DNA from: Molanna angustata
Lineage: Eukaryota; Arthropoda; Insecta; Trichoptera; Molannidae
NCBI GenBank assembly: GCA_963576475.1
Contig: OY754977.1
Location: 33,861,672-33,925,671 of the forward strand
DNA length: 64,000 bases
Direction of reading: 5' to 3'
Shown: positions 43,798 through 56,100 of the stretch, one piece after another
How positions within the stretch are numbered: the first letter of the stretch is position 1
Layout: the number at the start of each line of letters is the position of its first letter
The notes under the pieces: model-generated
Seen by the model: the letters and a program-made list of their open reading frames with translations, nothing else
What the model was told of the DNA's origin: nothing
Databases searched by the model: none
Made by a program: the position numbers and the translations under genes

Positions 43798-43975
43798 CGC
43801 GACGTCCTACGTAGGCGATTCAAAGCGAACTCGATCCGATGCGGTTACACGCGAATTCAACGCGATGCGGTGCGACGCGTCTATTATGTTCTACGTGCGC
43901 TCGAATCAAGCTTCTGACATTATACTTAACGCGCCGCTTCGCGTTCGCTTTGAATCGCCTACGTAGGACGTCGCG
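43798..43975. mobile_element. 178-bp MITE with 33-bp perfect TIRs and TTA duplication
   Basis: CGCGACGTCCTACGTAGGCG... at the left is mirrored exactly at the right. TTA lies immediately outside both ends (43795-43797, 43976-43978). A 3-bp TTA duplication with perfect TIRs fits the PIF/Harbinger superfamily. The interior is unusually CpG-rich and non-coding. Confidence 0.88.
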
Positions 43976-43978
43976 TTA

Positions 43979-44419
43979 GTATAATCATGATGGGATCGTG
44001 CTGAAAATCAGCTGCTGGGGGCTTGTCCTCCTGCAACATAGCTAAGCATGGTCCTATTGAGACCGAAAATTTATTCATTTTGTCAATGAATTATCTCTAA
44101 ATAATAATAGTAGGAATAATTTATAGAGTGCCGTTTAGTGATCTACAATCACTCCAAGGGCGCTATAGATTATTTTTTGGCTCTACGAAACAAGGCTGTC
44201 TTAAGTAGTCTACCGAAAGTTTCGATGATCTGAGCTCCACGTGTGTCAAGGGGCAATTCAAATTCGATCAAAGTAAACCGCCTTGTTGACTCTGTCCAAT
44301 TCTTTGAAAGAGTTGATACTCTATGATGCAGGTGATCTCACTGTAAGTTTCTTCTTAAGGTTACGGGATATGCTCCAAGGTACTTTTTGTATGCTCATTA
44401 CGCCTCATTATTATTATTA
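43979..44419. other. No recognised feature
   Basis: No gene; ATT repeats at 44408 abut the SINE tail. Confidence 0.4.
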
Positions 44420-44602
44420 TTATTATTTTATAAAAATGATACGTCCTTGTTATACAAATACATATAGGTACATCTTCCTACGTTCCCTAAAATAAGCATA
44501 AATACTTGTGCTATAGGTGAACGAAATCGGTCGAGGCAGGATTCGAACTCGCGACCATTGGATTAATAGCCCAGCGCGCTAACCGCTCTGCCATCGACCC
44601 AT
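44420..44602 (-). mobile_element. tRNA-headed SINE (family 3), best copy
   Basis: Minus strand: GTCGATGGCAGAGCGGTTAG (box A), GCGAGTTCGAATCCTGCC (box B), GACCGATTTCGTTCACC, AGCACAAGTATTTATGCTTA, AACAAGGACGTATCAT and a TAA-repeat tail. The first 75 bp can fold as a tRNA, but the linked body and the homologous copy at 62820 show it is a SINE. Confidence 0.85.
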
Positions 44603-45533
44603 CCAAATCTCATTATCCAAGCGTTTATCATTAATTTTGCCATGTGACCAAACCATATCAATATGTTTGATTTCATTCTATTAATATCGTTTTGAATTTA
44701 TTACTTCTCAACCGATAATTTTTGCCGTAATTCTCAAGAAAATTTGTAAAAGAAATGTATTGGGTAAATCGAAAAAATCTATTTCTTTTTTGACAAAAGT
44801 ATTTATTTTTTTTTCAATATCGGTCAACGTTTCAACTAAAAACTTAAATCTTTAATTATTTCCTTTTCATTTACTGTCCAAATTTCCAAATTAAATAAAG
44901 AACGAATAAAACTTTTCTCAAATTACAAATTTCCCGTAGTAGAAATTTCATCCCTTCCCTTCGTGTGAAATTTTCAACTTTTATAATTCACTTTTTAGTC
45001 CCATAACGAGCAAAATAAATGGTCTTTACTAGGAAAAGAACAAAAGATTCAAACTGTTGAATAAACATTAACATCCGAAGGAGAACAACAATACAGGGGC
45101 AAAATGGTATATTTCCTACATATATATGTATGTACATATATGTTACATAGACGTATATAATATACCTAACCATGCCGTTATTTAAAATTAATTTCCGAGA
45201 AACGAGAATCAATCACCTGGAAGCTGTGCGCTGTACTGGTCCACCCTTATCAAATTATCAGAATCCTCTCTTCAATATTCCATCCCTCGCCTACCATTAG
45301 GGGAAGGTTTTCTAATGGTCCAAAACAAAGGTTGGCTCAAGATTAAAGATCTGTTTTCGGTGGGGATTCGTGTGTGAAGCTGCAATATTGATTTCACAGA
45401 GGGTACAAATTATACGATATATAGGATATTATGTGTGATTAACATAACTTCACGTTTTGTTGGTTTTGTATATATATTCACTTAATTCATACGTTTTTAC
45501 TCCTCACTAACCCAAGGGGATATAGTGGGGAGT
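44603..45533. other. No recognised feature
   Basis: AT-rich; no gene. Confidence 0.4.
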
Positions 45534-46470
<937 letters not shown>

Positions 46471-46628
46471 TCGTTTTTAATATCCACGAATTCTTAAAAA
46501 TGAACTGTTGTGTTGAAGCTTGAATGACTTGTAAAGAATTGAATTCGTCAAATTAAATACTCCAAGAGCATATGCCCGTTTTACGTCAGAGCATAACGAA
46601 TGTAAACGATGACTGGCGTAACCCTAAG

Positions 46629-46805
46629 GCTTGGTTGTTTCAACAAAAGTATCAGTAATAGTATAGTTAAAATACTTTGATTTCATAAAATTGTGTCGTT
46701 TGACGGCATAAGATTTCAATGAAACAACCAAAAGTATTGAACAATTCTATGAAATCCAAGTATTTTAACTATACAATTACTGATACTGGTTGGAAAAACA
46801 CAGCC
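46629..46805. mobile_element. Palindromic MITE, about 177 bp
   Basis: Arms GTATCAGTAATAGTATAGTT AAAATACTTTGATTTCATA and their imperfect reverse complement (46738-46790). Outer ends GGCTTGGTTGTTTCAACAAA and TTGGAAAAACACAGCCCA pair loosely. No coding. Confidence 0.75.
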
Positions 46806-47107
46806 CAAGTGTCGGTTGCTTTGGCAGATAACAGGCAGCAAAGGTGAAGTTAATTATCAAGCGATATTTTAATATATCATCTAAGGGATACTATTAGAAA
46901 TCACGTATTTCATTAATAGAACCCAACCGTCAGTGCAAACCGTCTTACAAACACCTTTGATTATCAATAAATCGTATTGGTACTTACGTTGTGTCATACA
47001 TACATGTTGTTTTCCCTTCGAAGAATAGGTCTGTCATTCTCTGTCAATTAAACTTAAACCGCATATTGTGACATCAGTCTGCCGGTTGCGAGTACTTTCT
47101 CTTATAT

Positions 47108-47647
47108 CTTCTTCTTCTTTCTCAGCCATCTCTCCACTGCTGGATGTAGGCTTCGTCTTAAGCTTCCACTCGTCTTTTTTTGGGGTTTTTGAACCCATCT
47201 GCTTCCAGCGTCAGGGACAATATCATCGGCCCATCTTTTCTGGGGCCGACCTATTCCCCTTTTCATATCCCATGGTCTCCAATTTAGAATTCTGGGCGCC
47301 CATCTGTACGTACCCTGTCTAGCAACATGACCTGCCCATTGCCATTTAAGTTTTGCAACTCGATCCATGACATCAACAACGTCTGGCGTCTGATTTCGTC
47401 ATTTCTAATTTTGTCTCTTAGACTTACGCCTAACATTTGCCTTTCCATATGTATGGTCCTCGCAGTTAGCGTGATAGTTTCCAGACCATACGTAAGCACA
47501 GGCAGGATACATGTTTCAAACACTTTTCTTTTCAGACATGTGGGAATATCTCTGTTTTTTAGGACATGTTTAAGTTTCCCAAAGGCTGCCCAACCTAGTC
47601 CGATCCTTCTGGGTATTTCTGCTGTCTGGTTATCTTTTCCTATTTTT
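47108..47647 (-). pseudogene. RTE-like LINE (family W), copy 2, 12-bp target duplication
   Basis: Minus strand: FETCILPVLTYGLETITLTA, MERQMLGVSLRDKIRNDEIR, VAKLKWQWAGHVARQGTYRW, ILNWRPWDMKRGIGRPQKRW, ADDIV, with a frameshift, then the GAA tail. TTTCTCTTATAT at 47096-47107 and 47648-47659 is a perfect 12-bp target duplication. Palm and endonuclease absent. Confidence 0.9.
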
Positions 47648-47659
47648 TTTCTCTTATAT

Positions 47660-48008
47660 ATTTTGGTAAATTAATCAACTTTAAGTTTAACATTCATTTT
47701 AAAGCACAGTCTAGTATCAGTCACTCGGAAAACATCTTTACAAAAAATGGTTACCAACTCCTCATTATACCTATCTGTTGTCACACATGAATTTAAGTAA
47801 TGTAGGTATAGCAAAAAGTCTGTTTGTGTTAAAAAGGCACGTTCCAACTTCCAAATAAATTGTTTGATTAGAAGTGTCAAAGAATGTAATATTTGTTGAA
47901 TATATATTAGACTAGATTTAATTTTTTGATGGAAAGTTCTTGGTGGAATTCCATTAAAATTAAATTTCTTAAAATTTTTAATAATCATTAAAAATAAAAA
48001 AAACGTCT
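47660..48008. other. Unrecognised open frame on minus strand
   Basis: A 105-codon minus frame (47671-47988) translates to a low-complexity Phe/Lys/Leu-rich peptide I do not recognise. No support for a gene. Confidence 0.3.
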
Positions 48009-48150
48009 ATAACTTAATTCCACTGTTTATTTAGACTACTACCTACAACCGGTTTCGTGCTAAGCACATTTTCAACTAGACAACTTGAAAATGTGCTTAA
48101 CATGAAACCGGTTGTAGTCTAAATAAACAATGGAATTAAGTTACAAACAT
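48009..48150. mobile_element. PLE-type inverted repeat with hammerhead-like motif
   Basis: Left arm 48011-48075 and right arm 48085-48142 are near-perfect reverse complements. Each carries TTGAAAATGTGCTTA..A, then C(A/G)(T/C)GAAACCGGTTGTAG. The left-arm version (minus strand 48047-48077) has a perfect GTGC-TTA-GCAC helix II followed by GAAAC. The CUGANGA strand is degenerate (TTGAAAA). Confidence 0.55.
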
Positions 48151-48399
48151 TTTTCATTTTCAATGTTTATTAAAAAATTTAAGAAAAATTTATATAATAT
48201 AAACAGAATACAAAGAATAAAAAAAGTACCTTAGAACTTTCAACTACAAATCACACCGTCATTTTTCAAATTACACAAATTCGAAAATTTCACGGCCTTG
48301 AATTTTTCGAGAACCGAACCCATAATGGCCTATCACTTCTACACAAAATATTTAATAACTGTTTGATGCTTCCCAAATAATAAGTAACATACAATTTCA

Positions 48400-48590
48400 T
48401 GTGCCAGGTAGAACAAGCAGACACTCAAATATATTTCATGTTTCACACTGTAGCACTAATCACAGAATTAATTATGCTTTCCGCGCATTTGTAAGCAGTA
48501 TAACACAAGGTTTTATGATATTGATGTACTCAACAACACATACATATCCGCAATATCTCAGGCGTATATCGGCAATAACGCAGTGATATT
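48400..48590 (+). pseudogene. Possible LINE C-terminal fragment
   Basis: PGRTSRHSNIFHVSHCSTNH, RINYAFRAFVSS resembles the (R..IF.VP...TN...N.P..R) block of LINE C-termini such as 21742-22181. Weak and short. Confidence 0.35.
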
Positions 48591-49002
48591 GGGCATAAAA
48601 CTCCTTTATTCCTCCCCACTCCCCCCAATTCCTACATATCAAATTGTTATTTGTATGTTATAATTCGAATTACTAAAGCACTGGCTTACTTACTCTTTCC
48701 TATTATTGTAATCGAAAATACACCAGGCAACAATAACATCTTACATAGTTCAGAAATGTGGAACAATTACAAATGAAGTATTGCTATCTCGTCTTTTTTG
48801 ACACGTAATTCATAATGTTATAAAAGTAGTGATTCTAGGGTTTGTTTTTGTGTTTACAGAGTGGAAATTTAAATGAATAAATAAATAACTTTGTATTTTT
48901 CCACAATATTTTTTATACTAACGACCGAACGTTTTGGCCAAGGTGACTTGGCATGAACTTCCACTGTATCAAAGAAAAAGCCTTCAAGTTATTACACATT
49001 AT
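48591..49002. other. No recognised feature
   Basis: AT-rich; no gene. Confidence 0.4.
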
Positions 49003-49014
49003 ACTCTTCATTAA

Positions 49015-49642
49015 CATCACAAAAGTGTCACAGAGGCTAAACATGGCTATATCGGTCAGTAAAACAAAAAATATTTCTTCATCCAAACAACCTTCAAGGT
49101 GTAAACTAACTGTTGAAGTTAAGCCCGTGGAACAAGTAATGATTTTCAAATATTTAGGAGTAGAGATTTGCAGCCATAACGACCTATATATTGAAGTACG
49201 CGAACAAGTCAATAAAGCATGTGTCGTATCTGGATGTCTAAAAAATATGATCTGAAAAAATAAACACATGTGTACTGACAGTAAGGTCAGAATATATAAG
49301 ACATGCATGCGACCGATCATGATGTATGCTGGGGAAAGGGGCTCTTAAAGACAAAGGAAATGAAGGTTCTAAGGTCAATCAATGGAAAAACTCTCCGAGT
49401 TCGTGTTCGCAATGTTCAAATAAGGAAAGATGTGGAATAGAGGACATCGTTCGGATGAGTAGATCCAGAAGAAGACATTGGAGGGACCAGTGATAGCGGC
49501 GTATATAGCGGCGAGTGAAATCCCCTCTGGCCGCCGTCTACCCGGAAGACTGCCCAAGAGATGAAAGGATAGTTGGCTTCGTCGTCCAAGGAGGCATAGT
49601 TTCTGAAGAACAGACCAACTATGTCCAACTAAGAAGAAGAAG
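49015..49642 (+). pseudogene. LINE family Y fragment, 12-bp target duplication
   Basis: Begins ITKVSQRLNMAISVSKTKNI, then VKPVEQVMIFKYLGVEICSH, EVREQVNKACVVSGCLKN, stop, RIYKTCMRPIMMYAGE, and after shifts PGRLPKR.KDSW with a GAA tail. Homologous to 8427-9571. ACTCTTCATTAA at 49003-49014 and 49643-49654 is a 12-bp target duplication. Starts just after where the YADD box would be. Confidence 0.9.
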
Positions 49643-49654
49643 ACTCTTCATTAA

Positions 49655-52097
49655 AACCTTTTTTGACGAAATAAAAACGCATTTCTATTATGAAATATAG
49701 GTAAAATTCAAAATGTATTCCGATAGATAATTAATGTTTAGGTAAGTTTTTGAAGTTTATTTATTTTTCAAAGAATCCCAACTTAGGATAAAACTGTCTA
49801 AATTTTTCAAAATGATGGTAAATCTATACAGCACACTTAAGTTGGTATATAAAGTTTGTTTTACGTTAAAGTTAGAAGGAAAAAGATTTATTCAAAATTA
49901 TTCCAAAGGTGTCATAAATTACCAACTTCTTTTTTTAGGATAGAAAGGACACGAGAGTACAAGAAGAATGTAAGAAAGTGACAAGTTTCCTTACTCCATA
50001 TTTCCCCTTCTTTATTTACTTCTTACTTTCTAAATTGTACCCCTTCTGAATAAACAACATTTCGTTGTTTTAAAAATATATCCCTTTACTTTGTCTTAAA
50101 CACCAACACTGCTATGTATTCAACAGTTTGAATATTTCTTTGAATATAGTATGTGATATATAGGTATTTTAAGTCTATTAAAATAATGTTTTTATATTGA
50201 ATCGTAAGACCATCCAGCCCATCATACAGTGTCATTCATTGAATAATTATAGTCAATGTCCAATTTGTATTTTTATTTTTTTATTGGTTCTCGGGTAACC
50301 AACATATTGTGTCAAATGTATTTGATGCCTTATCATTATATAAAATATGCCATAATAAAATCGATTGCATTCAATTAAATAGTATGCTTCAAATTCACAC
50401 TCCATCTAGAATAACGAGCGCCAACTTTTTTCACAAATACTCCGAGAATTAATTTTCGGATTCAGGATACCGCTTTATAGACAGCTGGACGTCCTCCTCC
50501 CAGGAGCAGGTGCCGAGAACTACAGGACATGAAGAGGAAGCTTTATAGAATATGAAATAAACTTTAATGACCAATTTAACGACCATACTGACATTTTTAC
50601 TGTATTTGAATCTATATTCGAAAGGGAAATTGTAAGAAAGATCACTGATTAAAAAAATACACCATTTTTGTGAATTCAAAATTATACTTAACACTTCATA
50701 ATATAGTTTATATTTTTAAAAAAATTTTAGTCACACCTTCAATGCTTTACATTTGAAAAGATCTGAAGTTGATGACAGTCGACGAGTGTGCATCTTTTAT
50801 TCACATTCGTCGATTGTTCTTTTTGCACACATATGTATGGTGCCGAGATTGCTAATCTAGAGGACTACTTTTCGTGATATGCATTTTTTGTCGCTCATTT
50901 AGCGTTTTGTGAAGGGGCTGTTGGTGGTGGAAGTAGCGAATACTTCATTATATGTATTTTCGATATTTATAGATTTTTTGTATTATATTTCTCTAAGCAT
51001 GTCAATTTTTTATTTGTATCTCCTATGGAAAATATTGTGATTCCACATTTATATCAACTTTATTATTTATAAAATATAAATATTAAACGATATAGACTGA
51101 AATACAATTTAACGATATTTACTGAAATACAATGATTTTTATATAAGATTATTTTGACTTTATATGTTTTTTTTCTTCCCGTGAAAAGTTCATAAATATG
51201 ACCCACTAGGTGAACAGCTTGAGCCAAAATTTTTATTTTATATTATTAAGAACAATTAAGTGTGACCTGATAAGCCGAACCTTTCGTCATCCGTCAATCG
51301 ATCCGGAGCTTTGGCTCGGGAGTCATATAATCTAACTGATACTTTATATCAGGTATTGACAATGGCGAGACACCTAGGCCTTCGATCGTAAAAAAAACGA
51401 AGTGAAGATAAATTTGTGTATTTCAAAGAATGGATAAAATAATTTAGTTAGTACTATTTTTTGGTAAATTTAAAATGATCACTTTTTTTAATATTTATAT
51501 TTCTTTGTTGCAGGTAATGACCGATTCAAAGAAGATTTTAAGATTTATCTGTAAGTATATTTGAACTAAAATGTTTATTTTTGAAACATCCTTTTATTTT
51601 ATCTTATATTATGTTTTGCCTACCTTGATATCAATTTTTATTGTAAAAAATATTTTACTATTAAGAAAACATTCAAATCTATTGCATTTTCCCTAATATT
51701 TAAGTATGATAAATTGTATTAATTTGATGTTTTATTGTATTAATTTGATGTGAAGACAACCACGTTAACTGAAATGTTAAATGAATATAACATCAATATT
51801 ATTAAATATTGCTCCATGTATTCATGGGAAAAACGGATAAATTCTAATATTTATCTTTTTAAAATAATTCAAATTGAATTCTGGTATAAAAAACAGTATT
51901 TTTTCATAAGTCACGACCTCAAACTCCTCGATCGATTTCTTCAATCAATTGTACAATCAATATTTTTTTGTGCATAGTCCTTTTTGTATAATTTTTTATT
52001 GTTTATCAAGCAAACAACGATTTCTTTCACATATTATTTTTAACATCCATAAATTTAATAACAAGTGGCTACATCGAATATTTTTTTTATAAATAAA
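49655..52097. other. Long stretch without recognised genes
   Basis: AT-rich. 50797-51000 is a second copy of the repeat at 3481-3830 (GATTGTTCTTTTTGCAC, GTGAAGGG, GTGGTGG.A.TAGCG.A). Otherwise unassigned. Confidence 0.45.
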
Positions 52098-52440
52098 TTT
52101 GGTATGGTAAAATAAAACCAAAGTTTTCAGTTCTACTAATTTAATGACACTGACTAGTTTCGGTCATCCAGTGACCATTTTCAAAATATGAAAAAACAAG
52201 AGGTGTTTGGTGTTTATATAATGTCTGGTTAAGGGGTTTGCAACATTTTTTTTCCATCAGTTCAATTAGTGTTGCTAGTAAGAACTGACAAAGAAAACTA
52301 GCAAAAAAAGCTGAGCGTACAAATAAAAATGGTCACTGGATGACCGAAACTAGTCAGTGTCATTAAATTAGTAGAACTGAAAACTTTGGTTTTATTTTAC
52401 CATGCCAAATTTATTTATTATTTGAAATGGAGTTCTACCT
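52098..52440. mobile_element. PLE-type inverted repeat followed by MEFYLELS start
   Basis: Arms 52098-52190 and 52321-52409 are close reverse complements. The left arm on the minus strand (52152-52186) has TTTTGAAAA, a GGTCA-CTGGA-TGACC hairpin, GAAAC-TA-GTC, i.e. hammerhead layout with a degenerate CUGANGA strand. Just right of the element an ATG at 52428 opens MEFYLELSVEKLKKEY. Confidence 0.6.
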
Positions 52441-52489
52441 AGAATTGTCCGTAGAAAAGTTAAAAAAAGAATATTTTTATAATTACATG

Positions 52490-52790
52490 TACGCAATGCG
52501 CAAACATTTGAATTTGTTCCCTATTGGGTGTCAAATGATATTTCTATTGACAAACTTTTAATATCTCAAAATAGAGACGAAGTCGGGATATTATAGAAGA
52601 CCCAGGAACTCAAGGCACCTATAGGGCTTACGACCTGTCATCGGCTAGTTTACGTGACCACTTTATGCGCTTGCGCAACGTTCACCAATTATGCCTTCTT
52701 ATTGAGTTCCCTTATCAATATTATTTTTGAAAGTAAAATTTTTGAAAATAATTGAGATATTAAAAGTTTGTCAATAAAAAAAAGTGTCTA
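52490..52790 (+). mobile_element. Foldback-family relative, single-armed
   Basis: Contains AATAGAGACGAAGTCGGGAT, AAGGCACCTATAGGGCTTAC, GACCTGTCATCGGCTAGTTT and CTTTATGCGCTTGCGCAACG as at 38960-39075. Short TIRs (TATTGACAAACTTTTAATAT and its complement near 52750-52784) bound it, so the unit exists without the 250-bp duplication. Confidence 0.75.
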
Positions 52791-52797
52791 CTATGAT

Positions 52798-52918
52798 GTT
52801 TATCGTCTCACATATCCAGACTGAAATCACATTTAAAACGTGTGTCTTAATCTGGAATCGAACCCGCGGCCTTTGTTTTAGGATTCGGAAATTTAAGTGA
52901 CTAAACCACAAAATATAA
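52798..52918 (-). mobile_element. SINE family 2, degraded head
   Basis: Minus strand: GGGTTCGATTCCAGATTAAG region around box B, ACACACGTTTTAAATGTG, CTGGATATGTGAGACG. The tail is missing and box A is degraded. Confidence 0.65.
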
Positions 52919-53185
52919 TACACCTGAAACAACACACGTAACAACAGTTGAAAGAATTAATTTTCTTGTTTTCAAACAAAATAGGTTTGAGTTACTGGAA
53001 CGCCAAATTTTTCTGGAATTTCTTGGAATAAGCTATGTTGTCCAAAAACTGCACACTGCTACGGAATATTTGTTCATGAAATAATCCTTATCTTTATTTT
53101 GCCAGGGATAAACTGTCACTCCTAAGGTTTACTGCCGTATGATTTATGACTTTACAATAACGCTTTTGCAATGTTTCTCCAAGCT

Positions 53186-56100
53186 TCTTCTTCTTCTTCT
53201 TTCTCAGCCATCTCTCCACTGCTGGATGTAGGCCTCTTCTAATAGCTTCCACTCGTCTTTTTTCTGGGCTTTTCGAACCCATCCGCTTCCAGCGACAGGG
53301 ACAATATCATCGGCCCACCTTTTCTGGGGCCGGCCTATTCCCCTTTTCATATCCCATGGTCTCCAATTTAGAATTCTGGGTGCCCATCTGTCCGTACCTT
53401 GTCTGGCAACATGACCTGCCCATTGCCATTTAAGTTTTGCAACTCGATCCATGACATCAACAACTTTAGTCTGGCGTCTGATTTCTTAATTTCTAATTTT
53501 GTCTCTTAGACTTACGCCTATCATTTGCCTTTCCATGGATCTCTGAGTGCATTTTAGCTTATGTATGGTCCTCGCAGTTAGCGTGATAGTTTCCAGACCA
53601 TACTTAAGCACAGGTAGGATACATGTTTCAAAAACTTTTCTTTTCAGACATGTGGGAATATCTCTGTTTTTTAGGACATGTTTAAGTTTTCCAAAGGCTG
53701 CCCAACCTAGTCCGATCCTTCTGGGTATTTCTGCTGTCTGGTTATCCTTTCCTAATTTTATCTTGTGTCCAAGGTATATATATTCTTCAACAGCTTCAAT
53801 TATTTTACTATCAATTGTGATAGTGCTGTTAGATTATGGACTCATGATTTTCGTTTTGTTAATATTTATTTCCAGGCCGACCATTAGGGAAGCATCGTGG
53901 AGTTCTTTTATCATAACATGAAGTTCTTCCAGATCATCACTTATAAGCACTATGTCATCTGCAAAACGGAGGTGGTTTAAGTTTGTTCCATTTATTTTTA
54001 TTCCCTTGTCTTCCCAGTTCAAAGTTTTAAATATGCCCTCCAAAACCAATGTAAACAGTTTAGGTGATATGGTATCTCCTTGTCTGACACCTCTTTTTAT
54101 TAATTATCGATGAAGTTTTTATTTGGTAGAATTCCATTATATGTTATATCTATAATAAAAAGTAAAGACTTTTTGATTCTACATTAATTTAATTGAGCGC
54201 GATAGGCCTATTTCGCCTTGTTAGGGCATTAACTAGCTTATGACTATTTTGACAAATTTTACTTATATTTATAGATTAATTATGTAGGAGGAGCTTACAG
54301 GTTCTTGTGATTGGTCATTTAAAACTATTGATATTATACAATGCAAAAAAGAAATAAATTTACTTTACTCTGGTTGGTTGAGACTATTTATTTTTTGACC
54401 AATCCCTATTTAAATAATTAGTGAAATTGAATATAATGAATTGATTTATGGTAATGGCTGGTTTTTCGGTGTAACGGTACATGGTATTGTGTTCTAATGG
54501 GCAGTGAAATGCATTAAGTGTTTACAATATTACGGATTATTTCTTAAGCTGTTGTTGATATGTAGGTATTCTTGGTGGAGTAGTATGATGGGTGTATCTG
54601 AAACAATTAAAAAAAGTTTGCGGCAGAATCAAATCAAATAACTTAATATGGTATATTTTTGTTTATGGAATAATATCTATGAGCGGTGATCTGTGTATGT
54701 TCATTTGTTCATTTATGACAATGACGTTAGGATTTTTTAAGTGCTTGGAAATTTCTAACTGCTCTAATATATTTAGCCTTAAACCTTTCTTAGCAAAGTG
54801 TAGAGGAATAGGTGAATTTGTTGGACTGATTGTATGATTATTTTCTATGAGGTGCTTGGCGAATTGAGAATTTGTTTTGTTTTTTTACCACGATTTTTTA
54901 TGTTCTTTGAACCTTTCTGCAATATTCCTACCACTTTGTCCGATGTAAATTGAGTTACAATCATCGCAGGTCAATTTGTATACACCGCTCTTCTTTAGTT
55001 TGTCTATTTTATCTTTTGAATTTTTTATTACCATTCCTATGTTTTTGTTTGTTTTGTAAGTTATATTTATACCTGATTTTTTCAAATTTTTACCTAGTCT
55101 TTGCGATAAATTTCCTGAATAAGTTATACATTTATAGTTTTCTTTGTGGTTATTTTGTTTGGGGTAAAATTCTTTCAGTGTGTTTTTTTGAATTTGTTTA
55201 TCAAACAGTTTTTTAATCGTATGTTTTGTGTAGCCATTATTCATAGCAATTGTTTCTATGATTTTGAATTCTTTATCAAAGGCTATTTTATTTTGTGGGA
55301 TATTGATTAACCTGAATAGCATAGAATTATAAGCGGCTCATTTGTGTGACCATGGATGTAATGATTTTGCATGAATAGTGGTATCTGCAAATGTTGGTTT
55401 CCGGTAAATACTGAATGAATGTTTATTATTTGTTCTTTCTATGCATAAATCTAAAAAGTAAATTTTGCTGTCTATTTCTTTTTCTAGAGTGAATTTGATT
55501 TTTTCGTGTAATGAGTTTGCTAGCTGAAAGAATTGTTCTAGTTGTCTATTTGTACCATTAAATGCAATAAGGATATCATCTACATACCTGACGTAATACA
55601 GATTCTCAATTCGCCAAGCACCTCATAGAAAATAATCATACAATCAGTCCAACAAATTCACCTATTCCTCTACACTTTGCTAAGAAAGGTTTAAGGCTAA
55701 ATATATTTGAGCAGTTAGAAATTTCCAAGCACTTAAAAAATCCTAACGTCATTGTCATAAATGAACAAATGAACATACACAGATCACCGCTCATAGATAT
55801 TATTCCATAAACAAAAATATACCATATTAAGTTATTTGATTTGATTCTGCCGCAAACTTTTAATTGTTTCAGATACACCCATCATACTACTCCACCAAGA
55901 ATACCTACATATCAACAACAGCTTAAGAAATAATTCGTAATATTGTAAACACTTAATGCATTTCACTGCCCATTAGAACACAATACCATGTACCGTTACA
56001 CCGAAAAACCAGCCATTACCATAAATCAATTCATTATATTCAGTTTCACTAATTATTTTAATAGGTATTGGTCAAAAAATAAATAGTCTCAACCAACCAG

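Noticed and set aside
44527..44602. Possible tRNA gene on the minus strand
   Set aside because: The tRNA-like part continues into a body and TAA tail shared with 62820-62990, so it is a SINE head.
54592..55878. Two nearly identical 80-codon ORFs (plus strand 54592-54837 and minus strand 55636-55878) as a gene pair
   Set aside because: They are antisense to the PLE C-terminal coding sequence and its inverted copy; the real coding direction is opposite.
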